From the NCBI GenBank assembly GCA_003644265.1, contig QNBX01000081.1, forward strand, positions 1 to 19,327: a stretch of DNA of 19,327 bases, written 5' to 3'. Source of the DNA: Planctomycetota bacterium (GTDB lineage: Bacteria; Planctomycetota; B15-G4). Shown here one piece after another: positions 1-7,244 of the stretch. The translations under genes were made by a program, and so were the position numbers. Under the pieces are notes generated by a model. It was not told the origin of the DNA and searched no databases. It worked only from the letters and a program-made list of their open reading frames with translations. Position 1 is the first letter of the stretch, and each line of letters opens with the position of its first letter.

Positions 1-2
1 CG

Positions 3-77
3 GATTCAGAGGGCGCCGCGCAGCACGCCGAAGGCGATACTGACGGCCTCAACGGGGAGGACGAGCACGATGGCTGA
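3..77 (+). CDS. Possible C-terminal end of an upstream gene (partial)
   Basis: Frame 3 is open from the window edge to a TGA at 75-77. It reads as an acidic, hydrophilic tail rich in Asp, Glu and Gly, with mostly G or C at third codon positions like the neighbouring genes. It would overlap the start of the next gene (ATG at 70) by 8 bases, as expected in an operon packed with overlapping genes. Only 24 codons are visible, so no family can be named. A second reading, frame 2 ending at 41-43, is Arg-rich and looks less protein-like. This call is an inference from composition and layout only. Confidence 0.25.
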   Translation, partial: DSEGAAQHAEGDTDGLNGEDEHDG

Positions 78-1029
78 GCAGGCGAGCCCCACGCGGCGCA
101 GCTTCCTGCGCAAGGGCGTGACCGCGGTGGCTGGCATGTCCGCCATGGTGGCGGCGCTCTCCCCGCTCAAGGACCTCGACCCCGAGGACGTGCCGTCGCT
201 GCAGGAGCTGCTCCAGAAGCACTACCGCGACATGGATGAGGGCGAGCTGGACACGGCTCTCGAGCGCATCCGCGACGAGGTCAAGCGGCGCTACGAGGTG
301 GACGCCGTGGTGCGCGACGTGCGCTCCACGGACGGCGTGGAGTTCGTCTACGCCCTCAACCTGAGCCGCTGCATCGGCTGCCGCGAGTGCGTGCACGCCT
401 GCGTGGCCGAGAACAACCAGAGCCGCTCGCCGGAGATGCAGTACATCCGCGTGCTGGAGATGCCGCGCGGCACCATCGACATCGAGCAGGGCAACCATCA
501 CTACGACCACCCCACGGTGCCCGACGCCGATCACTTCTACATGCCGATCCAGTGCCACCAGTGCGCGGATCCGCCCTGCACCAAGGTGTGCCCGGTGCAG
601 GCCACCTGGACCGAGCCGGACGGCATCACCGTGGTCGACTACGACTGGTGCATCGGCTGCCGCTACTGCGAGGCCGCGTGCCCGTACTGGGCGCGCCGCT
701 TCAACTTCACCGAGCCGGGCCTGCCGTCCGAGGACGTCAACCCCAACATGAGCTACCTCTCCAACCGCCCGCGCAGCAAGGGCGTCATGGAGAAGTGCAC
801 CTTCTGTCTGCACCGCAGCCGCGAGGGCCTCATGCCGGCCTGCCTGGAGGTCTGCCCCACCGGCTCGCGCAAGTTCGGCAACGTGCTCGACCCCGACAGC
901 GAGGTCTCCGCCATCCTGCGCACCAAGCGCGTGTTCGTGCTCAAGGAGGAGGTCGGCACGCTGCCGCGCTTCTTCTACTACTTCGATGAACGCTCCAGCC
1001 GCGCGGCTGGGCCGGAGGACGCACGTTGA
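70..1029 (+). CDS. Tat-exported four-cluster 4Fe-4S electron transfer subunit (NrfC/DsrO/HybA type)
   Basis: This is a 319-residue periplasmic electron-transfer protein, the usual partner of an NrfD-type membrane subunit. The N-terminus carries a twin-arginine signal (TRRSFLRKG, residues 8-16) followed by a hydrophobic stretch to about residue 31. Sixteen cysteines fall in four groups: 101/104/107/111, 162/165/170/174, 194/197/200/204 and 243/246/258/262. These would bind four [4Fe-4S] clusters, as in NrfC, HybA and DmsB relatives. The ATG at 70 is preceded by a strong ribosome site (GGGGAGGA, 55-62). The reading frame is open further upstream, but that extension would put residues ahead of the Tat signal. 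The gene overlaps the next one by 4 bases (TTGA). By context it should pass electrons from the NrfD-type quinol subunit to the octaheme and/or Nap cytochromes. The electron path is inferred; the family assignment is secure. Confidence 0.93.
   Translation: MAEQASPTRRSFLRKGVTAVAGMSAMVAALSPLKDLDPEDVPSLQELLQKHYRDMDEGELDTALERIRDEVKRRYEVDAVVRDVRSTDGVEFVYALNLSRCIGCRECVHACVAENNQSRSPEMQYIRVLEMPRGTIDIEQGNHHYDHPTVPDADHFYMPIQCHQCADPPCTKVCPVQATWTEPDGITVVDYDWCIGCRYCEAACPYWARRFNFTEPGLPSEDVNPNMSYLSNRPRSKGVMEKCTFCLHRSREGLMPACLEVCPTGSRKFGNVLDPDSEVSAILRTKRVFVLKEEVGTLPRFFYYFDERSSRAAGPEDAR
1014..1018 (+). promoter_or_regulatory. Ribosome binding site supporting a TTG start
   Basis: GGAGG lies 7 bases before the TTG at 1026. 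Together with the TTGA overlap of start and stop, it supports TTG as the true start of the NrfD-type gene rather than the in-frame Met about 25 codons further in. Confidence 0.7.
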
Positions 1030-2291
1030 AGCAGTACATCCGCTTTCTGTACCGCTGCGGGCGCCTGTCGTTCGAGGGCGATTGGCGCTACCACCTCTGG
1101 ATGCTCAGCCTGACCGTGGTGGCGCTGCTGGGGCTCAACGCCTACGCGCAGCAGCTGGTGGACGGCCTGGTCACCACCGGCATGAGCGACCAGGTCAGCT
1201 GGGGCCTGTACATCAGCAACTTCACGTTCCTGGTGGGCATGGCCGCCGCCGCCGTCATGCTCGTGATCCCGGTCTACGTGTATCGCAACGAAGAGCTGCA
1301 CGACCTGGTGATCTTCGGCGAGCTGCTGGCCGTGGCCGCCATCATGATGTGCCTGGCGTTCGTGACGGTCGACCTCGGCCGGCCGGACAAGGCCCACCAC
1401 ATGCTCATGAAGTTCAACTTCCCCATGTCGATGCTGACCTGGGATGTGATCGTCCTGAACGGCTACCTGCTGCTGAACCTGCACATCTGCGGCTACCTGA
1501 TCTACTGCGCCTATCAGAAGCGCAAGCCCAGCCGCGCCTTCTACATCCCGTTCGTGTTCATGGCCATCGTCTGGGCCATCTCGATCCACACGGTCACGGC
1601 CTTCCTGTACGTGGGACTGGGCGGCCGACCCTTCTGGAACTCGGCCATCATCGCGCCGCGCTTCCTGGCCTCGGCCTTCGCGGCCGGCCCGGCGTTCTTG
1701 ATCGTGACGTTGATCATCCTGGACCGCGTCACGACCTACGACGTGCCGCGCAAGGCCATCCAGACCTTGCGCAACATCGTGACCGTGGCGCTGATCATCA
1801 ACATGTTCCTGTTGGTGTGCGAGATGTTCACGGAGCTGTACGCCGGCAGCGCCCACGCCGCGTCGCTCAAGTACCTGTTCTTCGGGCTGCACGGCCACAA
1901 CGGCCTGGTGCCCTGGATCTGGAGCGCCCTGGCCATGGAGGTCGCCGCGCTCATTATCCTGCTCATGCCGCTCAAGCGTCGCTCGGCCTGGCTCGTGCCG
2001 GCCTGCCTGATGCTGGTGGTGGGCATCTGGATCGAGAAGGGCATGGGACTGATCGTGCCCGGCTTCATCCCCTCGCCCCTCGGCGAGATCGTCGAGTACA
2101 CACCGACCCTCAACGAGACCCTGGTCAGCCTGGGCATCTGGGCTTTCGGCCTGGGTCTCTACACCATCTTCGTCCGCATCACGATTCCCGTGCTGTCGGG
2201 CCGCCTCACGATCGATTCGGTCGACCACTACGGTCAGTTCGAGGGTGGCGCGCACGCCGAGTCACCCGCCAACAAGGAGATTCCGTCATGA
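1026..2291 (+). CDS. NrfD/DsrP-type polytopic membrane subunit, quinol oxidising
   Basis: This 421-residue integral membrane protein belongs to the NrfD/PsrC superfamily. About ten hydrophobic segments can be counted, between residue 25 and residue 395, which fits the ten-helix DsrP/HybB/ActC branch rather than the eight-helix PsrC branch. The segment GRPFWNSAIIAPRFLASAFA is typical of DsrP/HybB relatives. The C-terminus (from about residue 396) is hydrophilic. Translation starts at TTG inside the stop of the FeS gene, with GGAGG upstream, and ends in an ATGA overlap with the octaheme cytochrome gene. Family members exchange electrons between the quinone pool and a periplasmic FeS subunit. 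Here that would replace NapC/NirT-type cytochromes or NapGH as the entry point for electrons. The direction (quinol oxidation) is inferred from the reductase genes downstream. Confidence 0.92.
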   Translation: MKQYIRFLYRCGRLSFEGDWRYHLWMLSLTVVALLGLNAYAQQLVDGLVTTGMSDQVSWGLYISNFTFLVGMAAAAVMLVIPVYVYRNEELHDLVIFGELLAVAAIMMCLAFVTVDLGRPDKAHHMLMKFNFPMSMLTWDVIVLNGYLLLNLHICGYLIYCAYQKRKPSRAFYIPFVFMAIVWAISIHTVTAFLYVGLGGRPFWNSAIIAPRFLASAFAAGPAFLIVTLIILDRVTTYDVPRKAIQTLRNIVTVALIINMFLLVCEMFTELYAGSAHAASLKYLFFGLHGHNGLVPWIWSALAMEVAALIILLMPLKRRSAWLVPACLMLVVGIWIEKGMGLIVPGFIPSPLGEIVEYTPTLNETLVSLGIWAFGLGLYTIFVRITIPVLSGRLTIDSVDHYGQFEGGAHAESPANKEIPS

Positions 2292-3730
2292 CCCGCCCGC
2301 ACGTGGCTATGGCCCTGGTTGCCATGCTGTTCAGCGCTGTTCCCGCGACATCGCAGGCCATCGGCCTGAGGGAGATGAGCGAGGCGACCAAGGAATGCGT
2401 CTCTTGCCACAAGAAGGAGAGCCCTGCGCTCTATCAGCAGTGGGGTGGTTCCAAGCACTACCGCGGCAACGTGGGCTGCTTCGAGTGCCACATGGCCGAC
2501 AAGGATGACCCGGACGCGTTCCGCCACTACGAGCGCACCATCGCCGTCATCGTCAGCCCCAACGACTGCGCCCGCTGCCACTCCAAGGAGGTCGAGGAGT
2601 TCGCCGCCAGTCACCACAGCAAGGCGGGGCGCATCCTGGGCTCGCTCGACAACGTTCTGGCCGAGGTGGTCGAGGGCAACAAGAGCCTGAAGACCGAGGC
2701 CTTCCCCATGGGCGTGTCGCCGGCCGCGGTGAGCGGCTGTTGGCAGTGCCACGGCACCGTGGTCAAGGTCCTGGCGGGCGGCAAGCTCGACCCGGCCACC
2801 TGGCCCAACACCGGCATCGGTCGCATCAACCCCGACGGCAGCGAGGGTAGCTGCAGCGCCTGCCATGGCCGGCACGCGTTCAGCGCCGCCCAGGCGCGCC
2901 GCCCCGAGAACTGCGGCAAGTGCCACATGGGCCCTGACCACCCGCAGATCGAGATCTACGAGGAGTCAAAGCACGGCATCGCGTTCCACGCCAACATCGA
3001 CAAGATGAACCTCGAGTCGCCCAAGTGGATCGTGGGTGAGGACTACTCGGCCGCGCCGACCTGCGCCACCTGCCACATGTCGGCCACGCGCAACCAGCCC
3101 GTGTCGCATGACGTGGGCATGCGCATCAGCTGGAACAACCGCCCGGTCATGTCCATCCGGCCCGAGATGTCCGACGCAAAGATGGGTCTGCCCGGTAAAG
3201 ACGTGCCCTGGCAGGAGCGTCGTCACAACATGAAGGACGTCTGCCTGTCCTGCCACAACAGTGCCTGGGTCGACAACTTCTACGTGCAGTACGACGGACT
3301 GATCGAGCTCTACAACGAGAAGTTCGCGCGGCCCGGCAAGGACCTGTACGCCCTGGCCAAGCCCCTGCTGCGTCCGGTTGCGTTCGGCAACAAGATCGAC
3401 TTCATCTGGTTCGAGCTGTGGCACCACGAGGGTCGGCGCGCCCGCCACGGCGCGTCCATGATGGGCCCGGACTACACCCACTGGCACGGCACCTACGAGC
3501 TGGCCAAGCACTTCTACAGCGAATACATCCCCGAGCTGACCGAGCTGGCCGAGGACAACCTGCACGACGACGACCCCGAGCGCGTCGCCGCCGCCCAGGC
3601 CTTGCTGGACAAGCTGGACGAGGTGCTGACGAGCAGTGATCACAGGTGGTACCTGGGTCAGATGGACCCCGAGGAGGCGGCCCGCCGGGCCAAGTCCAGG
3701 GCGGACTTCAAGGAGCGCTACGCCAAGTGA
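2288..3730 (+). CDS. Octaheme cytochrome c, hydroxylamine oxidoreductase (HAO) family
   Basis: The product is 480 residues with a Sec signal peptide (cleavage likely after TSQA, residue 24) and eight CXXCH motifs at residues 37, 64, 94, 151, 189, 209, 259 and 319. There is no CXXCK, which argues against NrfA, ONR or octaheme tetrathionate reductase. Family-like stretches include IAVIVSPNDCARCH around heme 3, GCWQCHG at heme 4 (the P460 position in HAO) and HHEGRRARHGASMMGPDYTHW near residues 379-399. Tyr396 in that last stretch is a candidate for the Tyr that crosslinks to heme P460 in oxidative HAOs, but this needs an alignment. HAO proteins oxidise hydroxylamine or hydrazine. Reductive relatives in Campylobacterota are thought to reduce nitrite. 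The neighbours NapA and FeS/NrfD favour a reductive role, which is inferred. The ATG has AAGGAGA (2274-2280) upstream and overlaps the NrfD stop. Confidence 0.9.
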   Translation: MTRPHVAMALVAMLFSAVPATSQAIGLREMSEATKECVSCHKKESPALYQQWGGSKHYRGNVGCFECHMADKDDPDAFRHYERTIAVIVSPNDCARCHSKEVEEFAASHHSKAGRILGSLDNVLAEVVEGNKSLKTEAFPMGVSPAAVSGCWQCHGTVVKVLAGGKLDPATWPNTGIGRINPDGSEGSCSACHGRHAFSAAQARRPENCGKCHMGPDHPQIEIYEESKHGIAFHANIDKMNLESPKWIVGEDYSAAPTCATCHMSATRNQPVSHDVGMRISWNNRPVMSIRPEMSDAKMGLPGKDVPWQERRHNMKDVCLSCHNSAWVDNFYVQYDGLIELYNEKFARPGKDLYALAKPLLRPVAFGNKIDFIWFELWHHEGRRARHGASMMGPDYTHWHGTYELAKHFYSEYIPELTELAEDNLHDDDPERVAAAQALLDKLDEVLTSSDHRWYLGQMDPEEAARRAKSRADFKERYAK

Positions 3731-3737
3731 GTCACCA

Positions 3738-3772
3738 CGCGACGCGGAGGGCTCAGCGCCCTCCGCGTCGCG
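3738..3772 (+). terminator. Perfect 15-bp hairpin between the octaheme gene and the next gene
   Basis: CGCGACGCGGAGGGC (3738-3752) pairs perfectly with 3758-3772 around the 5-base loop TCAGC. It begins 7 bases after the octaheme stop codon and touches the GGGAG ribosome site (3772-3776) of the next gene. No T-run follows, so it is not a canonical intrinsic terminator. It is more likely to be an mRNA-stabilising 3' end, a partial attenuator or a processing site that sets different levels for the HAO and Nap parts of the operon. The structure is seen directly; the role is inferred. Confidence 0.7.
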
Positions 3773-3782
3773 GGAGCACACC

Positions 3783-4496
3783 ATGACCGAGACCCGTCAC
3801 GTCCCCACGGCCGAAGAGGCCATGCAGGCCCTGCGCGACCACGTGGTCGATCGGGCCCTGCACGCGCGCCGTAAGCACGGGCCGGAGATCGACGGCGCGG
3901 CCATCCGTGCCATGCTGCTCGACAGCGAGTGCGTGCGTTTCTCCACGCGCATCGTGTTCGACGGCAGCGATCTGCTGCCGGGTGAGTTTGCCCACGCGCA
4001 CTGTCGCGGCCCGGCGGCCTCCGACGGCTTCGATCTCTTCGTGCACCCGCACTTCATCGGCCGCGAGCAGGACCTGCCGCTGCTGGCCGCGTACCACGTG
4101 GTCTCCATCAACTGGCTCGACGTGGCCACCCACGAGGAGGCCGAGCTGTACGCGGCGGCGCTGCTGGGCCTCGAGGTCGATGACTACTACCAGCGTCTGT
4201 GCGCCCTGGCAGACGAGGTGGGGGAGTCGACCCTCACCGACCTGCACGTGCCCGGTTGGGACGAGCTGGACGAGAGCGGCGGTGGCTGCGGCTCGCACGC
4301 GCACGGCGACGCAAGCGGCCACGGCCACGGTCGCTGCCACGGCCACGGCGATAGCGACAGCGACAGCGACGCTCACGGCCAGCAGCAGCATCACGATCAC
4401 GGCCAGCCGGCCGCCACGCCTGGGGGTGGCGGCTGCGGTAGCGCCTGCGCCTGCAGCGGCGGCGCCGCTCCGACGGAAAAAAGGCCGAGACCGTGA
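3783..4496 (+). CDS. Unrecognised protein with His-rich and Cys-rich tail, between HAO-like and nap genes
   Basis: This protein has 237 residues, no signal peptide and no membrane segment, so it is probably cytoplasmic. Residues 1-160 look like a folded globular domain with conserved-looking pieces (VHPHFIGREQDLPLLAAYHV, residues 87-106; DDYYQRLCALAD, residues 133-144). I cannot assign it to a named family. Residues 167-206 are rich in His, Gly, Asp and Ser. The end (218-225) has the cysteine cluster CGSACAC. Such tails bind metal ions in maturation proteins such as HypB, SlyD and CooJ. The gene starts at ATG after GGGAG and overlaps napD by GTGA. Its position suggests metal or cofactor handling for NapA or the cytochromes, but that is inference. 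The composition could also be a non-specific metal store. Confidence 0.85.
   Translation: MTETRHVPTAEEAMQALRDHVVDRALHARRKHGPEIDGAAIRAMLLDSECVRFSTRIVFDGSDLLPGEFAHAHCRGPAASDGFDLFVHPHFIGREQDLPLLAAYHVVSINWLDVATHEEAELYAAALLGLEVDDYYQRLCALADEVGESTLTDLHVPGWDELDESGGGCGSHAHGDASGHGHGRCHGHGDSDSDSDAHGQQQHHDHGQPAATPGGGGCGSACACSGGAAPTEKRPRP
4281..4457 (+). repeat. Low-complexity region coding for the His/Gly/Asp-Ser and Cys tail
   Basis: Short imperfect repeats of GGCCAC and AGCGAC encode runs such as HGHG and SDSDSD, followed by a Gly/Cys-rich end. The DNA repeat follows from the protein composition. Nine histidines fall between residues 172 and 189, and further ones between 198 and 206. It is a candidate metal-binding tail whose length may vary between strains. 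Confidence 0.65.
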
Positions 4497-4816
4497 CCAC
4501 CAGCGGGTTGGTCCTCACCCTCGCTGCCGATGAGATCGTGCGGCAGCGGTGCATGGACCGACTCGCCGCCCATGACGACCTGGAGCTGGGCCCCGCCGAG
4601 GGCCTGCGCCTGCCGGTCGTGTTGACCACCGCAGACGCCGAGCATTCCGAGCGTGTCACACGCGCGCTCCGGGAGCTGCCCGGCGTCGATCACTTGGACA
4701 TCGTGTTCGTCGGGCTCACCGACGGTGACGGCAGCCCGCCCGCCCGCGCAGACCGCGCCGGCGCGGCCCGGACCGCTCCCAGCGTGAGCCCGCCGCAGGA
4801 GAGAACTCTGCCATGA
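4493..4816 (+). CDS. napD: NapD, chaperone for the NapA Tat signal
   Basis: The 107-residue product fits the small ferredoxin-like-fold NapD family. It has a first strand of the type SGLVLTL, a middle strand around LRLPVVLTTAD, a helix, and the segment LPGVDHLDIVFVGL that matches the NapD pattern before the last strand. NapD binds the twin-arginine signal of NapA in the cytoplasm and delays export until the Mo cofactor is inserted. The last 28 or so residues form a Pro/Ala/Arg-rich extension beyond the usual length of about 80-90. The GTG start at 4493 lies inside the previous stop codon (GTGA), with AAGG 8 bases upstream. The gene ends in an ATGA overlap with napA, as expected for a dedicated chaperone. 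Confidence 0.85.
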   Translation: MTTSGLVLTLAADEIVRQRCMDRLAAHDDLELGPAEGLRLPVVLTTADAEHSERVTRALRELPGVDHLDIVFVGLTDGDGSPPARADRAGAARTAPSVSPPQERTLP

Positions 4817-7242
4817 CCGACGCAGCCCGCACGCCGCAACCCGCCACCGGCGCCTGCTCCCTCGATCGCCGTTCGTTCATGAAGGGCACGGCCATGGCGG
4901 CCGCCATCGCCGCCGCTCGCAACGCCCCCGCGTCCACCTCATCGGCCCTCTCGCGCCTGGGCGGCGTGAGCTGGGACAAGGCGCCCTGTCGCTTCTGCGG
5001 CACCGGCTGTCACGTCATGGTGGGCACCGCCGAGGGCAAGGTGGTAGCCGTGGCCGGCGACGCCGACGCCGACGTGAACCGCGGCCTGCTGTGCGCCAAG
5101 GGCTACCACGTGGGCGAGATCATGTACGGCGACGACCGCCTGACCACGCCCCTGCTGCGCAAGCACGGCGAGCTGGTGCCCATCTCCTGGGACGAGGCGC
5201 TGGACGTCATCGCTGACCGCGTCGAGGCCGACCCCGGTGGCTTTGCCATGTACGGCAGCGGCCAGTGGACGATCGCCGAGGGCTACGTCGCCAACAAGTT
5301 CAGCAAGGGCGGCCTGGCCAACAACCACATCGACCCCAACGCGCGCCTGTGCATGGCTTCGGCGGTGACCGGCTTCCTGGCCACCTACGGCGTGGACGAG
5401 CCGGCCAGCTGCTACGACGACCTCGAGGCCTGCGACGTGGCCATCATGTGGGGCAACAACATGGCCGAGGCGCACCCGGTGCTGTTCTCGCGCCTGGTGG
5501 ATCGCAAGCTGCGCGGCGGCCACGTCAGCATCATCGACCTGGCCACGCGCCGCACGCGCACCAGCGACATGGCCGACCGCTACCTGCCCTTCCGGCCGCA
5601 CACCGACCTGGCCGTGGCCAACGGCATCGCGCACCTGCTGCTGGAGCAGGGCGCCTTCGACCAGGAGTTCGTGCAGAAGCACTGCAACTTCCGCCGCGAC
5701 ACGGACCCCATGAGCCTGTTCGGCGAGGCCATGACGTTTGACGAGTACCGCACCGCCCTGGCGCCCTACACGCCGGAGGAGGTGGAGCGCATCTCGGGCG
5801 TGCACGCCGACGACATCCGCTGGCTGGCCTCGCTGTTTGCCGACCCCGAGAAGCGCATCGCCAGCTTCTGGTGCATGGGCATGAACCAGCACACGCGCGG
5901 CACGGCCATCAACACGCTGGTGCACGGCGTGCACCTGCTCTCGGGCCACTTCGGGCGCCCGGGCGACGGCCCCACCAGCCTGACCGGTCAGCCCTCGGCC
6001 TGCGGCACCGTGCGCGAGGTGGGCACCCTGGCGCACACGCTCCCGGGCGGCCGGCTGGTGTTCAAACAGCCGCACCGCGAGTGGGTCGAGAAGCAGTGGA
6101 ACCTGCCCGCCGGACGCATCCACGACAAGCCCGGCCACCACACCATCAAGATGTGGGACGCCTTCACCACGCCCAAGGACGAGGGCGGTGACATCTCCAC
6201 CATCTGGGTGCAGGTCACCAACCCGGCCCAGTCCCTGCCCAACAGCCAGAAGCTGTTCTTCGACAAGGAGTCCGCCGGCGACAAGTTCCTGATCGTGTCG
6301 GACGTCTACCCGACGGTGACCACCGAGCAGGCCGACCTGGTGCTGCCCTCGGCCCTCTGGGTCGAGAAGAACGGCATGTTCGGCAACAGCGAGCGGCGCA
6401 CGCAGCAGTGGTTCCGTCAGGTGTTGCCGCCGGGTGACGCGCGCGACGATTGCTGGCAGATCATCGCCCTGGCCAAGCGCCTGTTCGACCGGGGCATGCC
6501 GGGCATGCAGGACAAGCACGGCCGCTTCCTGTTCGAGTTGCACGACGAGAGCGGCGCCGAGATCCCCGCCTGGGACTGGGCGCGCTACTACGATCACAAC
6601 GTCGACCAGGCCCTGTTCGAGGAGTACCGCCCGTTCACGCGCATGAAGCACAAGGACCTGGCGCCCTACGAGACCTACGTCAACTCGCGCGGCCTGCGCT
6701 GGCCGGTGGTGCAGGGCGACGACGGCCGCTGGCGCGAGACGCGCTGGCGCTTCGCCGAGGGCCTCGATCCCTACGTGAGCGAGGGCAAGGGCGTGCAGTT
6801 CTATCACTCGGTGACCAAGGACGACCGGGCCCAGGTCTGGTTCCGCCCCTACGAGCGGCCGCCGGAGATGCCCGACAGCGAGTACCCCTTCTGGCTCTGC
6901 ACCGGGCGTGTGCTGGAGCAGTGGCACACCGCCAGCATGACCGGCCGGGTGGACGCCCTGCGCGACGCCATGCCCGTGGCCTTCGTGGAGATGCACCCCA
7001 AGGACGCCGACGTGCTGGGTGTGCGCAACGGCGACCGGGTCGAGCTGACCTCGCGCCGCGGGCGCCTGGTGCTGCCGGCCTGGGTGGGGGGCCGCGGCCA
7101 GCCCGAGCGCGGCAACGTGTTCGTGCCCTTCTTCGACGAGTCCAAGCTCATCAACCGGCTGACGTTGGACGAGACCTGTCCCATCAGCAAGCAGCCCGAC
7201 TACAAGAAGTGCGCAGTCGCGCTGCGCAAGGTGGAGGCCTGA
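4813..7242 (+). CDS. napA: Periplasmic nitrate reductase catalytic subunit NapA
   Basis: This 809-residue molybdoenzyme reduces nitrate to nitrite in the periplasm. It has a Tat signal (LDRRSFMKG, Arg19-Arg20). An N-terminal [4Fe-4S] site has Cys59, Cys62, Cys66 and Cys94, in the NapA-typical setting CRFCGTGC...DVNRGLLCAKGY. Cys180 in DPNARLCMASAV is the expected Mo ligand. Further NapA signatures are CYDDLEACD, NMAEAHPVLFSR, the TGRVLEQWHTASMTGRV segment and the C-terminal FVPFFDESKLINRLTLD followed by a KKCAV end. The length is close to that of proteobacterial NapA (about 830). AGGAGAG (4797-4803) precedes the ATG. The first residue of the canonical GTGCGV segment after the third Cys is changed (GTGCHV). 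Electrons should come from the downstream tetraheme protein and/or the upstream cytochrome. Functional assignment as nitrate reductase is strong. Confidence 0.96.
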   Translation: MTDAARTPQPATGACSLDRRSFMKGTAMAAAIAAARNAPASTSSALSRLGGVSWDKAPCRFCGTGCHVMVGTAEGKVVAVAGDADADVNRGLLCAKGYHVGEIMYGDDRLTTPLLRKHGELVPISWDEALDVIADRVEADPGGFAMYGSGQWTIAEGYVANKFSKGGLANNHIDPNARLCMASAVTGFLATYGVDEPASCYDDLEACDVAIMWGNNMAEAHPVLFSRLVDRKLRGGHVSIIDLATRRTRTSDMADRYLPFRPHTDLAVANGIAHLLLEQGAFDQEFVQKHCNFRRDTDPMSLFGEAMTFDEYRTALAPYTPEEVERISGVHADDIRWLASLFADPEKRIASFWCMGMNQHTRGTAINTLVHGVHLLSGHFGRPGDGPTSLTGQPSACGTVREVGTLAHTLPGGRLVFKQPHREWVEKQWNLPAGRIHDKPGHHTIKMWDAFTTPKDEGGDISTIWVQVTNPAQSLPNSQKLFFDKESAGDKFLIVSDVYPTVTTEQADLVLPSALWVEKNGMFGNSERRTQQWFRQVLPPGDARDDCWQIIALAKRLFDRGMPGMQDKHGRFLFELHDESGAEIPAWDWARYYDHNVDQALFEEYRPFTRMKHKDLAPYETYVNSRGLRWPVVQGDDGRWRETRWRFAEGLDPYVSEGKGVQFYHSVTKDDRAQVWFRPYERPPEMPDSEYPFWLCTGRVLEQWHTASMTGRVDALRDAMPVAFVEMHPKDADVLGVRNGDRVELTSRRGRLVLPAWVGGRGQPERGNVFVPFFDESKLINRLTLDETCPISKQPDYKKCAVALRKVEA

Positions 7243-7244
7243 CC

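Noticed and set aside
986..2287. Upstream extension of the octaheme frame, which is open from 986
   Set aside because: The extension is Arg/Pro/Gly-rich shadow sequence over the NrfD gene. The ATG at 2288 has a strong ribosome site and a signal peptide follows it.
2288..3730. Octaheme protein as NrfA, ONR or octaheme tetrathionate reductase
   Set aside because: No CXXCK motif is present, and the sequence around hemes 3 and 4 and the C-terminal HHEGRRARHG region match HAO proteins better.
4477..4482. Run of six A bases near the end of the His-rich gene as a frameshift slippery site
   Set aside because: The gene stops 4 codons later in frame, and the run is explained as part of the A-rich ribosome site region (AAGG) for napD.
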